From NCBI GenBank assembly GCA_934728355.1, contig CAKVEA010000004.1, positions 1 through 64,000 of the forward strand: DNA of 64,000 nucleotides, read 5' to 3'. The notes under the pieces were generated by a model. The model searched no databases. It was not told where the DNA came from and saw only the letters and a list, made by a program, of their open reading frames with translations. Made by a program: the position numbers and the translations under genes. Source of the stretch: an uncultured Eubacteriales bacterium. Lineage in GTDB: Bacteria > Bacillota > Clostridia > Oscillospirales > Acutalibacteraceae. Of the stretch, positions 18,360 to 27,826 are shown piece after piece. Numbering within the stretch: the first letter of the stretch is position 1; every line of letters begins with the position of its first letter.

Positions 18360-19097
18360 ATGATAGTAGTAAAAAATATATCTAAAAGTCTTAATAATTT
18401 CAAGATTCTTAAAAATATAAGTTTTGAAGTCAATGACGGTGAAATATTGGGGTTACTCGGACAAAACGGTGCCGGAAAAACAACACTTTTAAGAGTTTTG
18501 AGTACAATGCTACGTCCAGATGCCGGAAGTGCAGAAATAAACGGATTTGATCTTAGAGCTGAACCTGAGAAAATAAGAAGTATAACCGGCATACTTTTTG
18601 GCAGTGAAGCAGGGCTTTATGAAAGACTTACAGTTAAAGAAAATTTAGAATATTTTGCTGAGCTCAATTTGATGAATAAAGAACAGGTTGAAAAAAGAAT
18701 AAAATTTTTATCTGAAAAATTTGAATTTAAAAGTTATTTGAATAAATTTGCTTTTGAGCTTTCTAAGGGTATGAAACAGAAAGTATCTATTGCAAGAGCT
18801 ATTATTCATAATCCTTGTGTTATGCTTCTTGACGAGCCGGAATCAGGACTTGATTTTAAAGCTTCAAGGATAGTTCTTGATTTTATAGATGATTGTAAAA
18901 AAGAAGGGAAATGTGTTATATTTTCGAGTCATTCCCTTGAAAATATAAAAAATTATTCAGATCGTACAGCGGTTATTGACAAAGGAAAAATAATAAACAT
19001 TTTTAGTGTTTCTAAGTACAGAGAAAAATATACTGAAAGAGAAATAAATGATATGATTTTAAGCTGGGTTTGTAAGGAGGAAAAGAAAAATGATTAA
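18360..19097 (+). CDS. ABC transporter ATP-binding protein, NatA-like
   Basis: The 245-residue ATPase has Walker A GQNGAGKTTL, the signature LSKGMKQKVSIARA, Walker B CVMLLDEPESGLD and the switch histidine in FSSHSLEN. It overlaps the following ABC-2 permease by eight bases, forming a two-gene exporter. The pair resembles NatAB, the sodium/drug exporter of Bacillus, in size and in the permease core, but the substrate is inferred only. The ATG follows AAGGAGG. Confidence 0.87.
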   Translation: MIVVKNISKSLNNFKILKNISFEVNDGEILGLLGQNGAGKTTLLRVLSTMLRPDAGSAEINGFDLRAEPEKIRSITGILFGSEAGLYERLTVKENLEYFAELNLMNKEQVEKRIKFLSEKFEFKSYLNKFAFELSKGMKQKVSIARAIIHNPCVMLLDEPESGLDFKASRIVLDFIDDCKKEGKCVIFSSHSLENIKNYSDRTAVIDKGKIINIFSVSKYREKYTEREINDMILSWVCKEEKKND

Positions 19098-20250
19098 AAA
19101 ATCAATGTATATATTTCGAAAAGAAATGAAATGTATTGTTAGAGACAGAAAAAGTTTTGCACTTAGTTTTTTGATTCCTTTACTTCTTGTTCCTATCATT
19201 CTTTTTACACTTGGAAGCTCTATAAATGTCGATGATAAAAAAGTAATGATTGCTGTGAATAATACTGAAAATTCATTTTGTAAATACTGTTTGGGTAAAG
19301 GTGATGTTGAAATAAAAGAAGTCGGTGATGTAAACAAGGCTTTGCAAACAGGAGAAATACTTGCATATGTAAAAATTGCCGATAATTTAGATGAAAAAAT
19401 AATAAACGAAGGAAGATTAAACGGGGACTACATAGAAATTACAAATTTTTCTTCAGTTAATTCTCTTTCGGCAAGCGGAAAAATTTTAAAGTATAAATCT
19501 GAATTTCAATTAAATATATCTAACGAAAAAATTCAAAGCTATGATGATATCGAAAAAATGTTGGAAGAAAACAAAAAAAATAATATAGAAGAAAAATCTG
19601 AAAACATTAATTTAAATTCAATTTATTTTCGAATGCTTGCACCGGTTATGATTATTATATATTGCTGTGTAACTTCGCTTAACACTTCTACTGAAATCAG
19701 TTCAAATGAAAAAGAAAGAGGAACCTGGGAACCTTTACTTGCTACAGGAGCAGATAGAAAATCCATAATCATAGGGAAGGTTTTTGCTTCTACGTTAATG
19801 TCTTTCATGAGCGCGATTTCTACCATACTTGGATTTTTGGGGTATCTTATAATTTCTTCGGGAATATCAGGTGTTACGATGTCATTATTTGGAATTTTAG
19901 ATTTATTCGTAATTTGCTTTATGTTTTCTATGTTTATTTCTTTTATTACTTTTTTTATAGGAGTTTATTCAAGGTCTTCGAAAGAAGCTCAGCTTTATTT
20001 TATGCCTATTTCAGCTGTTTGTGTATTACCAAGTTTTTTTGCGGGAGCAATTTCACTTGCAAGTGTAAATTTAGTGCATCTTTCGGTACCCATTTTAAAT
20101 ATTATTATTATTATAAATGAAGCTATTAACGGCCTTGAAAATTTGTTTCATCTTTTAATAGTTTCTTTATGGATTTTCGTTTATATTTTTTGTATTTTCA
20201 AAATTACAGTTAAGCTTTTTGAAAAAGAGAGTATAATATTTAGGAGTTAG
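19090..20250 (+). CDS. ABC-2 type permease, NatB-like
   Basis: This 386-residue membrane protein has one N-terminal transmembrane helix (about residues 20-42), a large extracytoplasmic domain (about 45-175), and five or six C-terminal helices. The conserved block SSNEKERGTWEPLLATGADR precedes the second helix, the typical ABC-2/NatB arrangement. It is translationally coupled to the ATPase gene. It likely exports sodium ions or small toxic molecules, with specificity unproved. Confidence 0.85.
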   Translation: MIKKSMYIFRKEMKCIVRDRKSFALSFLIPLLLVPIILFTLGSSINVDDKKVMIAVNNTENSFCKYCLGKGDVEIKEVGDVNKALQTGEILAYVKIADNLDEKIINEGRLNGDYIEITNFSSVNSLSASGKILKYKSEFQLNISNEKIQSYDDIEKMLEENKKNNIEEKSENINLNSIYFRMLAPVMIIIYCCVTSLNTSTEISSNEKERGTWEPLLATGADRKSIIIGKVFASTLMSFMSAISTILGFLGYLIISSGISGVTMSLFGILDLFVICFMFSMFISFITFFIGVYSRSSKEAQLYFMPISAVCVLPSFFAGAISLASVNLVHLSVPILNIIIIINEAINGLENLFHLLIVSLWIFVYIFCIFKITVKLFEKESIIFRS

Positions 20251-20268
20251 AAATTCTTGGAGGTAAAA

Positions 20269-20952
20269 ATGAAAGAATCTTTTTATAGAACAGAGCTTCT
20301 TATAGGAAAAAATTCTTTGGAAAAGCTGCAACGAAGTAGAGTTGCGGTTTTCGGAGTAGGAGGAGTGGGATCTTTTGTTGTGGAAGCTCTTGCAAGAGCG
20401 GGTATAGGAAATCTCGACATATTTGATGGCGATAAAATCGATGTTACAAACATAAATAGGCAGCTGATTGCAACATATGAAAATATTGGAGAAGATAAAG
20501 TTTTAGCAATGAAAAAAAGAATTCTAAGCATAAATCCCGATATTAAAGTTGTTGCGAATAAATGTGTGTTTTGTAAGGAAAATCATGAAGAATACGATTT
20601 TGAAAAATATGATTATATAGTTGATGCTATTGATATGGTTTCTTCAAAAATTTTGATTATAAACAAAGCCAATAGTTTAGGAAAAAAAGTCATAAGCAGT
20701 ATGGGAATGGGTAATAAAATAAATCCTTCTTTAATCGAAATTGATGATATTTTTTCAACATCTGTTTGCCCGCTTGCCAGAGTTATGCGAAGAGAACTGA
20801 AGAAGAAAAATATAAATTCACTTAAAGTGGCATATTCAAAAGAAAAACCGATTTATACACCAAGCAATAAAGTTAATGCAAGTATATCTTTTGTTCCGTC
20901 AGTTGCAGGACTTTTAATTGCAGGAGAAGTTGTTAAAGATCTTATAAAATAA
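20269..20952 (+). CDS. tcdA: tRNA threonylcarbamoyladenosine dehydratase
   Basis: TcdA is an E1/ThiF-fold enzyme that cyclises t6A37 in tRNAs using ATP. The nucleotide-binding GVGGVGSFVVEALARAG is near the N-terminus, followed by NINRQL and DAIDMVSSKI; the mid-region has GMGNKINPS and CPLARVMRRELKK. The start is ATG 20269 (MKESFYRTELLIG) with GGAGGT nine bases before; a TTG at 20257 is less likely. t6A biosynthesis genes tsaE and tsaB are also in this window, 18 kb away. Product 227 residues. Confidence 0.9.
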   Translation: MKESFYRTELLIGKNSLEKLQRSRVAVFGVGGVGSFVVEALARAGIGNLDIFDGDKIDVTNINRQLIATYENIGEDKVLAMKKRILSINPDIKVVANKCVFCKENHEEYDFEKYDYIVDAIDMVSSKILIINKANSLGKKVISSMGMGNKINPSLIEIDDIFSTSVCPLARVMRRELKKKNINSLKVAYSKEKPIYTPSNKVNASISFVPSVAGLLIAGEVVKDLIK

Positions 20953-20982
20953 TCATTAGTACATAAAAGGGCGGAAAAGTAT

Positions 20983-23019
20983 ATGCGTATGCGTGATTGG
21001 AATATTAAAAAAATTGATAAAAAAGAAATTGCGGAAAAATCAAAAAGATGGGGAATCTCTAAGATATGTACTGCTATTTTAATTGGACGAGGTTTCAAAG
21101 AAGATAAAGATGTTAAGAATTTTATTGATTGCCCTGAGCCGATGGACCCGTTTGAATTTACCGATATGAAAATAGCAGTGGAGTATATTAAAGAATCCAT
21201 TGAAAAAAAAGAAAAAATATGCGTTTACGGAGATTATGATGCTGATGGAATTACAGCAACAGCTTTACTTTATTCTTATCTTAAAAGCAAAGAAGCAGAT
21301 GTGATTTACTATATACCTTCGAGAGAAAAGGAAGGGTATGGCCTTAACATTGACTCAGTTAAAAATTTGTATCAAAAAGGTGTTAAAGTTTTAATCACGG
21401 TTGACAACGGAATTTCGGCATATGATGAAATTGAATTTGCTGTTTCTTTGGGAATGAAAGTAATTGTAACTGATCATCATAAATTACCTGAAAAAATTCC
21501 TCCTGCAAATGCTATTGTTAATCCTTGCAGGGAAAAAAATTGGGATAGTAAAACAAAAAATTTTTGCGGTGCAGGAGTCGTCTATAAAATAGTTGAAGCC
21601 ATCGAAGGAAAAGAAAAATATATTGATTTAGCAGTTTTAGGCACAATAGGGGATTCAATGCCACTTTTTGGAGAATCGAGAACAATTGTTAAAAGAGGTC
21701 TTGAGTCTATTTCTTCATCTGAAATACCTGGAATTAAAAATCTTGTTGAAGATTTAAAAATAAAAAACAGAGCAATAGATTCAATAGATCTTGCTTTTAA
21801 AGTTGTTCCGAGGATTAATGCGAGCGGAAGAATGAATTCAGCCGAGGTGGCTCTTGAACTGCTAACAGAAAAAGATGAAGATAAATGCCGAAATATTTGC
21901 AATGAGCTTAACAATTTTAATTTAGAAAGAAAGGATATCGAAAAATGCATTATTGCAGAGGCTGAAAATAAATTAAGTACAAACCCTTCTGGAAAATATG
22001 AAAATATTATAGTTATAAATGGCGAAAATTGGCATCATGGAGTTATCGGAATAGTTGCTTCTAAAATATCTGAAAAGTATGGGAAGCCTTGTATTTTAAT
22101 TTCCTCTGAGGGAAACCAAGCCAGAGGATCATGCAGAAGTATGGAAAATTTTTCTATATATGATGCTGTATTTTCTTGCAGACAGTATTTACAGAAATTT
22201 GGAGGTCACACCGTAGCAGCAGGGATAAATCTTGAAACGAGTAAAATAAAAGATTTTTCTGATGCTATTATAAGTTATTCAAGAAATTACAATCTTGAAT
22301 TTCCTAAAATTGATATTGATGCGGAAATTTCTCTCTATGATTTTTCAAAAAGCACTCTTAAAGCACTTGAAATTTTAAAGCCTTTCGGTTGCGGAAATCC
22401 AGAACCTGTCTTCTGTGTTTGTCAAGTTACGATTGAAAAAATAAATCCTATAGGAAACGGTAATCATCTTAAACTTAAATTTTATAAAGACGGATGCTTT
22501 TCCGAAATGCTTTATTTTAATAAAACAGTGGGAGATTTTTTATTTGAAGAAGGTCAAACAGTTGATGTTTCATTTACCATGCAAAGTAATTTCTTTAAAG
22601 GAAGAGAAAATGTTTCCGGGTATATAGTTGATTTAAAACTTTCAAATGTTGATATGGGCGAAGCTATAAAGGGTAAAAAAATTTATGAAAAATTTAAACG
22701 AGGAGAAAAATTAAGTACGGACGAAGTTGATTTGATAATTCCTTCAAGAGATGATTTTATAAAAGTCTATCGATTTTTATCTAATTCTTGCCACACAAGA
22801 CCGGATATCGTCAGCATAAAAATTTTTGGAAAAAGTTCGGAAGTTGGTAAAATATATGTTATTTTGGATGCTTTTGAAGAGATGAACCTTATAAATTTAT
22901 TTTGGAATTCAGATGAATTTGAAGTTGAAATAATTAAAAATACAGGCGAAAAAGTAGATTTAATGAGTTCAAATGTAATGATTTGTTTGAATAAATTTAA
23001 AGAGGGGGACTTTAAATGA
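20983..23019 (+). CDS. recJ: Single-stranded-DNA-specific exonuclease RecJ
   Basis: RecJ degrades ssDNA 5' to 3' in recombination and repair. DHH-family motifs are clear: YGDYDADGITATAL, TVDNGISA, VTDHHKLPE, GAGVVYKIVEA, and the DHHA1 motifs GVIGIVASKI and FGGHTVAAG. The 678 residues include the OB-fold region after the catalytic core and a C-terminal extension. The gene ends in a four-base overlap with rel, so the two are coupled; recJ-rel adjacency is common in Firmicutes. A second ATG lies at 20989. Confidence 0.95.
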   Translation: MRMRDWNIKKIDKKEIAEKSKRWGISKICTAILIGRGFKEDKDVKNFIDCPEPMDPFEFTDMKIAVEYIKESIEKKEKICVYGDYDADGITATALLYSYLKSKEADVIYYIPSREKEGYGLNIDSVKNLYQKGVKVLITVDNGISAYDEIEFAVSLGMKVIVTDHHKLPEKIPPANAIVNPCREKNWDSKTKNFCGAGVVYKIVEAIEGKEKYIDLAVLGTIGDSMPLFGESRTIVKRGLESISSSEIPGIKNLVEDLKIKNRAIDSIDLAFKVVPRINASGRMNSAEVALELLTEKDEDKCRNICNELNNFNLERKDIEKCIIAEAENKLSTNPSGKYENIIVINGENWHHGVIGIVASKISEKYGKPCILISSEGNQARGSCRSMENFSIYDAVFSCRQYLQKFGGHTVAAGINLETSKIKDFSDAIISYSRNYNLEFPKIDIDAEISLYDFSKSTLKALEILKPFGCGNPEPVFCVCQVTIEKINPIGNGNHLKLKFYKDGCFSEMLYFNKTVGDFLFEEGQTVDVSFTMQSNFFKGRENVSGYIVDLKLSNVDMGEAIKGKKIYEKFKRGEKLSTDEVDLIIPSRDDFIKVYRFLSNSCHTRPDIVSIKIFGKSSEVGKIYVILDAFEEMNLINLFWNSDEFEVEIIKNTGEKVDLMSSNVMICLNKFKEGDFK

Positions 23020-25190
23020 TTTACGGAAAAAATTATAATTCATATGAGGAACTTTTAAACCTTATATCTCAAAGCGGAAAAAACTATGACCTTGAAATTA
23101 TAGATAAAGCTTACCGTATAGCTAAAAAAGCACATATGAATCAAAAAAGAGCTTCTGGAATCGATTATATTTACCATCCTATTTCTGTTGCATATATACT
23201 CGTTGAGCTTGGAATGGATACCCCTTCGATAGCTGCAGCGCTATTACATGATGTAGTTGAAGACACTTATGTTACCAAGGAAGATATAGTTTCTTTATTT
23301 GGCAAAGAAATAGCAAATTTAGTAGACGGCGTGACTAAATTAAGACGTATACCTTCTAAAACAGCTGAAGAACAACAAGCTGAAAATGTTCGTAAAATTT
23401 TGCTTGCTATGTCGCATGATATTAGGGTAATCATGATAAAACTTGCGGATAGACTTCAAAATATGAGAACAATTGAATGTATGCCGATTCAAAAGCAAAG
23501 AGATAAATCTTTGCAAAATATGGAAGTGTTTGCTCCTATTGCTCATAGACTTGGTATTAGAACTATAAAAGATGAAATAGAAGATATATCTCTTAAATGT
23601 TTGGATCCGATTGCTTATAGAGAAATAGAGGATTCCCTTGCGCTTCGTAAAGAGGACAGAGAAAAATTTATAAATTTGATAAAAAAAAGGATAATGGATA
23701 CTGTTCATAAATATGTTCCTGATATTTATATTGAAGGAAGAGTTAAAAGTGCGAATGAAATATATAAAAAAATGTTTATAAAAGGTAAAAGTCTTGAGCA
23801 AATATATGATATTTATGCGGTTAGAGTCATAGTAAATACAGTTAATGAATGTTACAATGTTTTCGGTATAATTCACGAAATGTTTCAACCTATTCCCAGT
23901 AGATTTAAAGATTATATTTCAACTCCTAAACCAAATATGTATCAATCTCTTCACACAACGGTTATGAGCAAAGAAGGTATCCCTTTTGAAGTGCAAATAA
24001 GAACTTGGCATATGCACAGAACTGCTGAATATGGTATAGCTGCCCATTGGAAATATAAACTTAATCGTCTTGAAAAAAATGAATCTTTTGGTCAATCGCT
24101 TTCTTGGGTTAGAAAATTACTTGAAAATTATAAAAATATCGAAGATGTTACTGATGTGGTAGGAAGTATAAAATCAGACCTTGTACCTAAAGAGATATTT
24201 GTTTTAACTCCAAAAGGAGAAGTAATAACTTTACCATTTGGATCGACTGTTATAGATTTTGCTTATGCAATACATACGGACCTCGGAAATAAAATGGTAG
24301 GGGCAAAAGTAAATAAAAAAATGGTTCCTATAAACTACACACTCAAAACCGGGGAAATAGCTGAAATAATAAGTACTAAAGACCCTAAAAAAGGTCCAAG
24401 CCGTGATTGGATAAATATAGTAAAAACGAGTGAAGCAAGAAATAAAATAAAACAATGGTTTAAAAGAGAATGCAGAGATGAAAATATTAAAGAAGGAAAA
24501 ATTAAATTTGAAAGTGAACTTTCAAAGCATTCTATACATATTTCAGATGAAGAAATTCCAGAACTTTTAAAAACTGTTTTAAAGAAAAATCAGTTTAGTA
24601 ATTTAGATGATTTTTATGCTGCGGTTGGTTATGGAGGACTTCAGCTTTGGAAAATAATGCCCAGAATGAAAAAAGAAGCGGATAAGTTAAAAAATTCGGA
24701 TATCAAAGATGATATTTTTGAAAATCCTGTAAATACTTCTAAAAGTTCCAGTGGAGTTGTTGTTGACGGAATAGAAAATTGTTGTGTAAGGTTTGCAAAA
24801 TGTTGTTCGCCACTCCCTGGAGATGATATAGTCGGGTTTGTAACTAAAGGGTATGGAATTTCAGTTCATAAAAAAGATTGCCCTAATATTGCATTTGACA
24901 AAAGAGAGTATAAAGGTAGGACTGTTAAAGCATTTTGGTGTAAAAATATAAATCGTGTATTTCCGATATCCATTGAAATTATTGCTAATTACTATGAATC
25001 TTTTCTTGCAAATCTTACTCGAAAAGTGGCGGCTATTAATGCTAAACTTATTTCTCTTAATTCAAGGGTTGATTCAGAAGAGAAAATAATTGCAAGCATA
25101 ACATTAAATGTAAAAAATCCGGAACATTTGAAATTTATAATAGATAATTTGCTTAAGATAGAAAATGTAGTCAGTGTCAGGAGAATTTAA
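23016..25190 (+). CDS. rel: Bifunctional (p)ppGpp synthetase/hydrolase Rel
   Basis: Rel makes and degrades the alarmone (p)ppGpp. The 724-residue protein has the HD hydrolase domain with HDVVED, a RelA/SpoT synthetase domain (YDIYAVRVIV, KPNMYQSLHTTV, QIRTWHMHRTAEYGIAAHWKYK), a TGS domain (EIFVLTPKGEVITLPFGST), the CCSPLPGDDIVGF zinc-finger/helical region and a C-terminal ACT domain. The intact HD motif argues for both activities. The symbol relA is also used for this gene. Confidence 0.97.
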   Translation: MIYGKNYNSYEELLNLISQSGKNYDLEIIDKAYRIAKKAHMNQKRASGIDYIYHPISVAYILVELGMDTPSIAAALLHDVVEDTYVTKEDIVSLFGKEIANLVDGVTKLRRIPSKTAEEQQAENVRKILLAMSHDIRVIMIKLADRLQNMRTIECMPIQKQRDKSLQNMEVFAPIAHRLGIRTIKDEIEDISLKCLDPIAYREIEDSLALRKEDREKFINLIKKRIMDTVHKYVPDIYIEGRVKSANEIYKKMFIKGKSLEQIYDIYAVRVIVNTVNECYNVFGIIHEMFQPIPSRFKDYISTPKPNMYQSLHTTVMSKEGIPFEVQIRTWHMHRTAEYGIAAHWKYKLNRLEKNESFGQSLSWVRKLLENYKNIEDVTDVVGSIKSDLVPKEIFVLTPKGEVITLPFGSTVIDFAYAIHTDLGNKMVGAKVNKKMVPINYTLKTGEIAEIISTKDPKKGPSRDWINIVKTSEARNKIKQWFKRECRDENIKEGKIKFESELSKHSIHISDEEIPELLKTVLKKNQFSNLDDFYAAVGYGGLQLWKIMPRMKKEADKLKNSDIKDDIFENPVNTSKSSSGVVVDGIENCCVRFAKCCSPLPGDDIVGFVTKGYGISVHKKDCPNIAFDKREYKGRTVKAFWCKNINRVFPISIEIIANYYESFLANLTRKVAAINAKLISLNSRVDSEEKIIASITLNVKNPEHLKFIIDNLLKIENVVSVRRI

Positions 25191-25191
25191 T

Positions 25192-25809
25192 ATGATAGAT
25201 ATAAAGAGCTTTAAAGTAGGTAGGCTTAAAACAAATTGTTACCTCATTTTGGACCTTGAAAATTTTTCCGGGGTTATGATTGATCCAGGTGGAGAAATAA
25301 AAAACTTTGAAAAAATAATTTCTTCGTTTAAAATTGAGTATATTTTGCTAACTCACGGACATTTTGACCATATTTTAAACGTTAAAAAATATAAAAATTT
25401 AACAGGCGCTAAAATAGTTATGCCTGAAAAAGAAAAATTATTTTCCGTGGATTCAAATTTAAATCTTTCTTCGAGATTTTTAAAATCAAATTTGCTGGAA
25501 AGTTTTATTCCGGATATTTTAGTAAAAGAGGGTGATTTTATTGATTTTGGCGAAGAAAAAATAAAAGTTATTGAAACTCCGGGGCATACTCAAGGAAGTG
25601 TTTGTTACATTTTTAAAAATAATATTTTTTCCGGTGATACTTTATTTTTCAAAACAATCGGATCCACAAACTTTCCAACCGGTAATGACGAAGATATGGA
25701 AAAATCTTTGAGAAAATTATATAGTCTCGAAGGTGATTATGTTGTTTACCCCGGACATTCTAAAATGACTCTTTTGAAAAACGAAATAGAAAATCATACG
25801 GGATTTTGA
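25192..25809 (+). CDS. Metallo-beta-lactamase-fold hydrolase (glyoxalase II-like)
   Basis: The 205-residue protein has THGHFDHI (metal ligands), GHTQGSVCYIF, FSGDTLFF and PGHS, the full ligand set of the short glyoxalase II-like hydrolases often found behind rel in Clostridia. The start is ATG 25192, two bases after the rel stop, with AGGAG inside the end of rel. The substrate is unknown; hydroxyacylglutathione itself is unlikely in a Firmicute. Confidence 0.88.
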   Translation: MIDIKSFKVGRLKTNCYLILDLENFSGVMIDPGGEIKNFEKIISSFKIEYILLTHGHFDHILNVKKYKNLTGAKIVMPEKEKLFSVDSNLNLSSRFLKSNLLESFIPDILVKEGDFIDFGEEKIKVIETPGHTQGSVCYIFKNNIFSGDTLFFKTIGSTNFPTGNDEDMEKSLRKLYSLEGDYVVYPGHSKMTLLKNEIENHTGF

Positions 25810-25830
25810 AAAATAAATTTAATAGGTATA

Positions 25831-25859
25831 TTGCAAAGAATATGTTTTTTGGATATAAT
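25831..25859 (+). promoter_or_regulatory. Sigma-A promoter for the zinc-ribbon/sortase/def unit
   Basis: TTGCAA (25831-25836) and TATAAT (25854-25859) are 17 bases apart, 40 bases before the next gene start. Confidence 0.75.
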
Positions 25860-25899
25860 ATATGAAAAAGTAAAAATTTAAGTTTGGAGATGTGTATTT

Positions 25900-26322
25900 A
25901 TGAAAACATTAGAAGATTTTATATCAAGAGCTAAGGATGCCGCAAACGTTATAGGAGAAAAAGCAGGACAATTTGCTTCGGTTTCGAAATTGAATCTGAA
26001 AGTTATTGATCTTAAATCCCAAATTAAATCAGAATTTGAAACTTTAGGAAAACTTATCTATGAAAATTACGGAGACGGAATTGATAAAAATCCTGAGGTA
26101 GGAAATCAAGTTCAAAGTATAAAAGCACTTTACAGTGATCTTGACAAAATTAAAAACCAATTGGCATTTATGAAAAATAAAATTCTGTGTAAGTCATGTG
26201 GAAATCAAAATGAAGTAGGTTCTCTTTATTGTTCCAAATGTGGTGAAAATTTGAAAAAAGAAGGCATGCCGATAATTGAGAACGATGCTGAAACAGATGA
26301 TTTTTCGGAATTTGATGATTAA
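25900..26322 (+). CDS. Zinc-ribbon protein with N-terminal helical domain
   Basis: The 140-residue product begins with a helical domain of about 90 residues (ISRAKDAANVIGEKAGQFA; LKSQIKSEFETLGKLIYENYG) and ends in a CxxC zinc ribbon (CKSCGNQNEV, CSKCGENLK) followed by an acidic tail. Small proteins of this layout are common and uncharacterised in Clostridia. It is the first gene after a good promoter, upstream of sortase B, with 19 bases between. I infer a cytoplasmic protein; no function can be named. Confidence 0.8.
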   Translation: MKTLEDFISRAKDAANVIGEKAGQFASVSKLNLKVIDLKSQIKSEFETLGKLIYENYGDGIDKNPEVGNQVQSIKALYSDLDKIKNQLAFMKNKILCKSCGNQNEVGSLYCSKCGENLKKEGMPIIENDAETDDFSEFDD

Positions 26323-26341
26323 TTTAAATTAAAAAAAGAAT

Positions 26342-27175
26342 GTGGTTGAAATTATAAAAAAAACTTTGAAAATTACTTTTATTTTAATTTTTATAATTTG
26401 TATTGGAATTATTGCAAAAATTTTGGTTTTTGACTCTTATGTATCAAATAAAACCATTGATGAAATAAAAAAAGTTTATTATGATGAAAATACGTCTGAA
26501 GAAAGTAAAATTTCTTCACTTACGGGGATAAATCCTGACATTTGCGGATGGATTAGAATTTCGGGTACGAGAATAGATTATCCTGTTTTGCAAGCAAATT
26601 CCGATGACCCTAAATATTACTTGAGTCATAACTATAAACGTGAAGAAACTAAATATGGAAGTATTTTTGCAGACAAAAGTAGTAAAGTAAAATCAAATCC
26701 TAAAAATACGATATTGTATGGACATCATATGGCAGATGGACAGATGTTTGCAGATTTAATGAAATTTTCTGAATTGGATTTTTATAAAAAAAATCCGATT
26801 ATAAATTATAATACTGTATCGGAAAAAGATGTTTGGAAAATAATATCTGTTTTTAAAACAAATACTTTACCTGAGCAAGGAAAAGTATTTAATTATGTTA
26901 TATCAAAATTTTCTAGCGAAGAAAGTTTTCTGGAATATGTAAATGAAGTTAAAAAACGTTCACTTATAAATATACCTGTTGATATAGATAAAAACGATCG
27001 TTTAATAACTTTATCCACTTGCTCCTATGAATTTGAGAATTTCAGAACAGTTGTTGTTGCAAGGAAAATAAGAAAAAATGAATCTGCAAACGTTGATGTT
27101 TTTGCTGCTTCTAAAGCAGAAAACCCACTTATGCCGGATTGCTGGTATAAAAAATACGGTGGGTCACCACCGTAA
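26342..27175 (+). CDS. srtB: Class B sortase
   Basis: Sortases join surface proteins to the cell wall or to pilins. One N-terminal transmembrane helix (about residues 8-30) anchors the protein outside the membrane. The catalytic histidine is in LYGHHMADGQMF, the cysteine in TLSTCSYE and the arginine in RTVVVAR, with the class B features GWIRISGTRIDYPVLQ and KYYLSHN. It starts with GTG behind a weak purine-rich site. The C-terminus has a short extension (KAENPLMPDCWYKKYGG). No sortase substrate with a recognisable sorting signal is in the window. Confidence 0.9.
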   Translation: MVEIIKKTLKITFILIFIICIGIIAKILVFDSYVSNKTIDEIKKVYYDENTSEESKISSLTGINPDICGWIRISGTRIDYPVLQANSDDPKYYLSHNYKREETKYGSIFADKSSKVKSNPKNTILYGHHMADGQMFADLMKFSELDFYKKNPIINYNTVSEKDVWKIISVFKTNTLPEQGKVFNYVISKFSSEESFLEYVNEVKKRSLINIPVDIDKNDRLITLSTCSYEFENFRTVVVARKIRKNESANVDVFAASKAENPLMPDCWYKKYGGSPP

Positions 27176-27215
27176 TAATATAATAAATTTGTAATCAATT
27201 GAGGTGATTTAAACT

Positions 27216-27656
27216 TTGGCATTAAGATTTATATTAAAAGAAGGAAATGAAATTCTTTATAAAAAATGTAGAAAAGTTGAAAAATTTGATGATAAATTAA
27301 GTTCATTAATTGATGATATGTATGAAACTATGACAAAAGCAAGAGGTGTTGGTCTAGCAGCTCCTCAGGTAGGAATATTAAGAAGAGTAATTGTAATTAA
27401 AACAGGTTCTGATTTAATAGAACTTGTAAATCCGGAAATCATTAAGTTTTCGGGCGAACAAAGAGAAGAAGAAGGATGTCTTTCCTGCCCGGGATTCAGT
27501 GGAATTACTTTAAGACCGATGTTTGTTGAGGTTATAGGACAAAATAGAAAAGGGGAAGAGGTTAAGTATAGCGGAAGAGGTCTTAAAGCTAGGGCTTTTT
27601 GCCATGAAATCGACCATTTAGACGGTATTCTTTTTAAATCAAGATTAGTTAAATAG
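27216..27656 (+). CDS. def: Peptide deformylase
   Basis: Def removes the formyl group from nascent proteins. Its three motifs are GVGLAAPQVG, EEGCLSCPG (metal cysteine) and HEIDHLDGILF (HExxH metal site). At 146 residues it is full length for the short class. It starts with TTG, eight bases after GAGGTGA. It is the last gene of the unit; a terminator follows. An fmt gene is not adjacent. Confidence 0.95.
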   Translation: MALRFILKEGNEILYKKCRKVEKFDDKLSSLIDDMYETMTKARGVGLAAPQVGILRRVIVIKTGSDLIELVNPEIIKFSGEQREEEGCLSCPGFSGITLRPMFVEVIGQNRKGEEVKYSGRGLKARAFCHEIDHLDGILFKSRLVK

Positions 27657-27672
27657 ATTTTTAAATCTAAAA

Positions 27673-27709
27673 AACAACCGCTCAATTGAAGGAGTGGTTG
27701 TTTTTTTCA
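27673..27709 (+). terminator. Rho-independent terminator after def
   Basis: An 11-bp stem (AACAACCGCTC / GAGTGGTTGTT, one G-T pair) with an eight-base loop is followed by a run of seven further T. Confidence 0.92.
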
Positions 27710-27826
27710 AAATCTGTACTGTAAGATAATTATATAGTCTTATTATAATTAAAAAATCCTTATGTTTCCTTTTTATATTTTGTAATAATTCAAATTAAAC
27801 AATTTAAGAATTCTTACATATCACCA

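Noticed and set aside
23340..23888. 182-codon minus-strand ORF inside rel
   Set aside because: It is antisense to a fully conserved Rel protein, has Phe/Tyr/Ile-rich composition and no start signal; a shadow frame.
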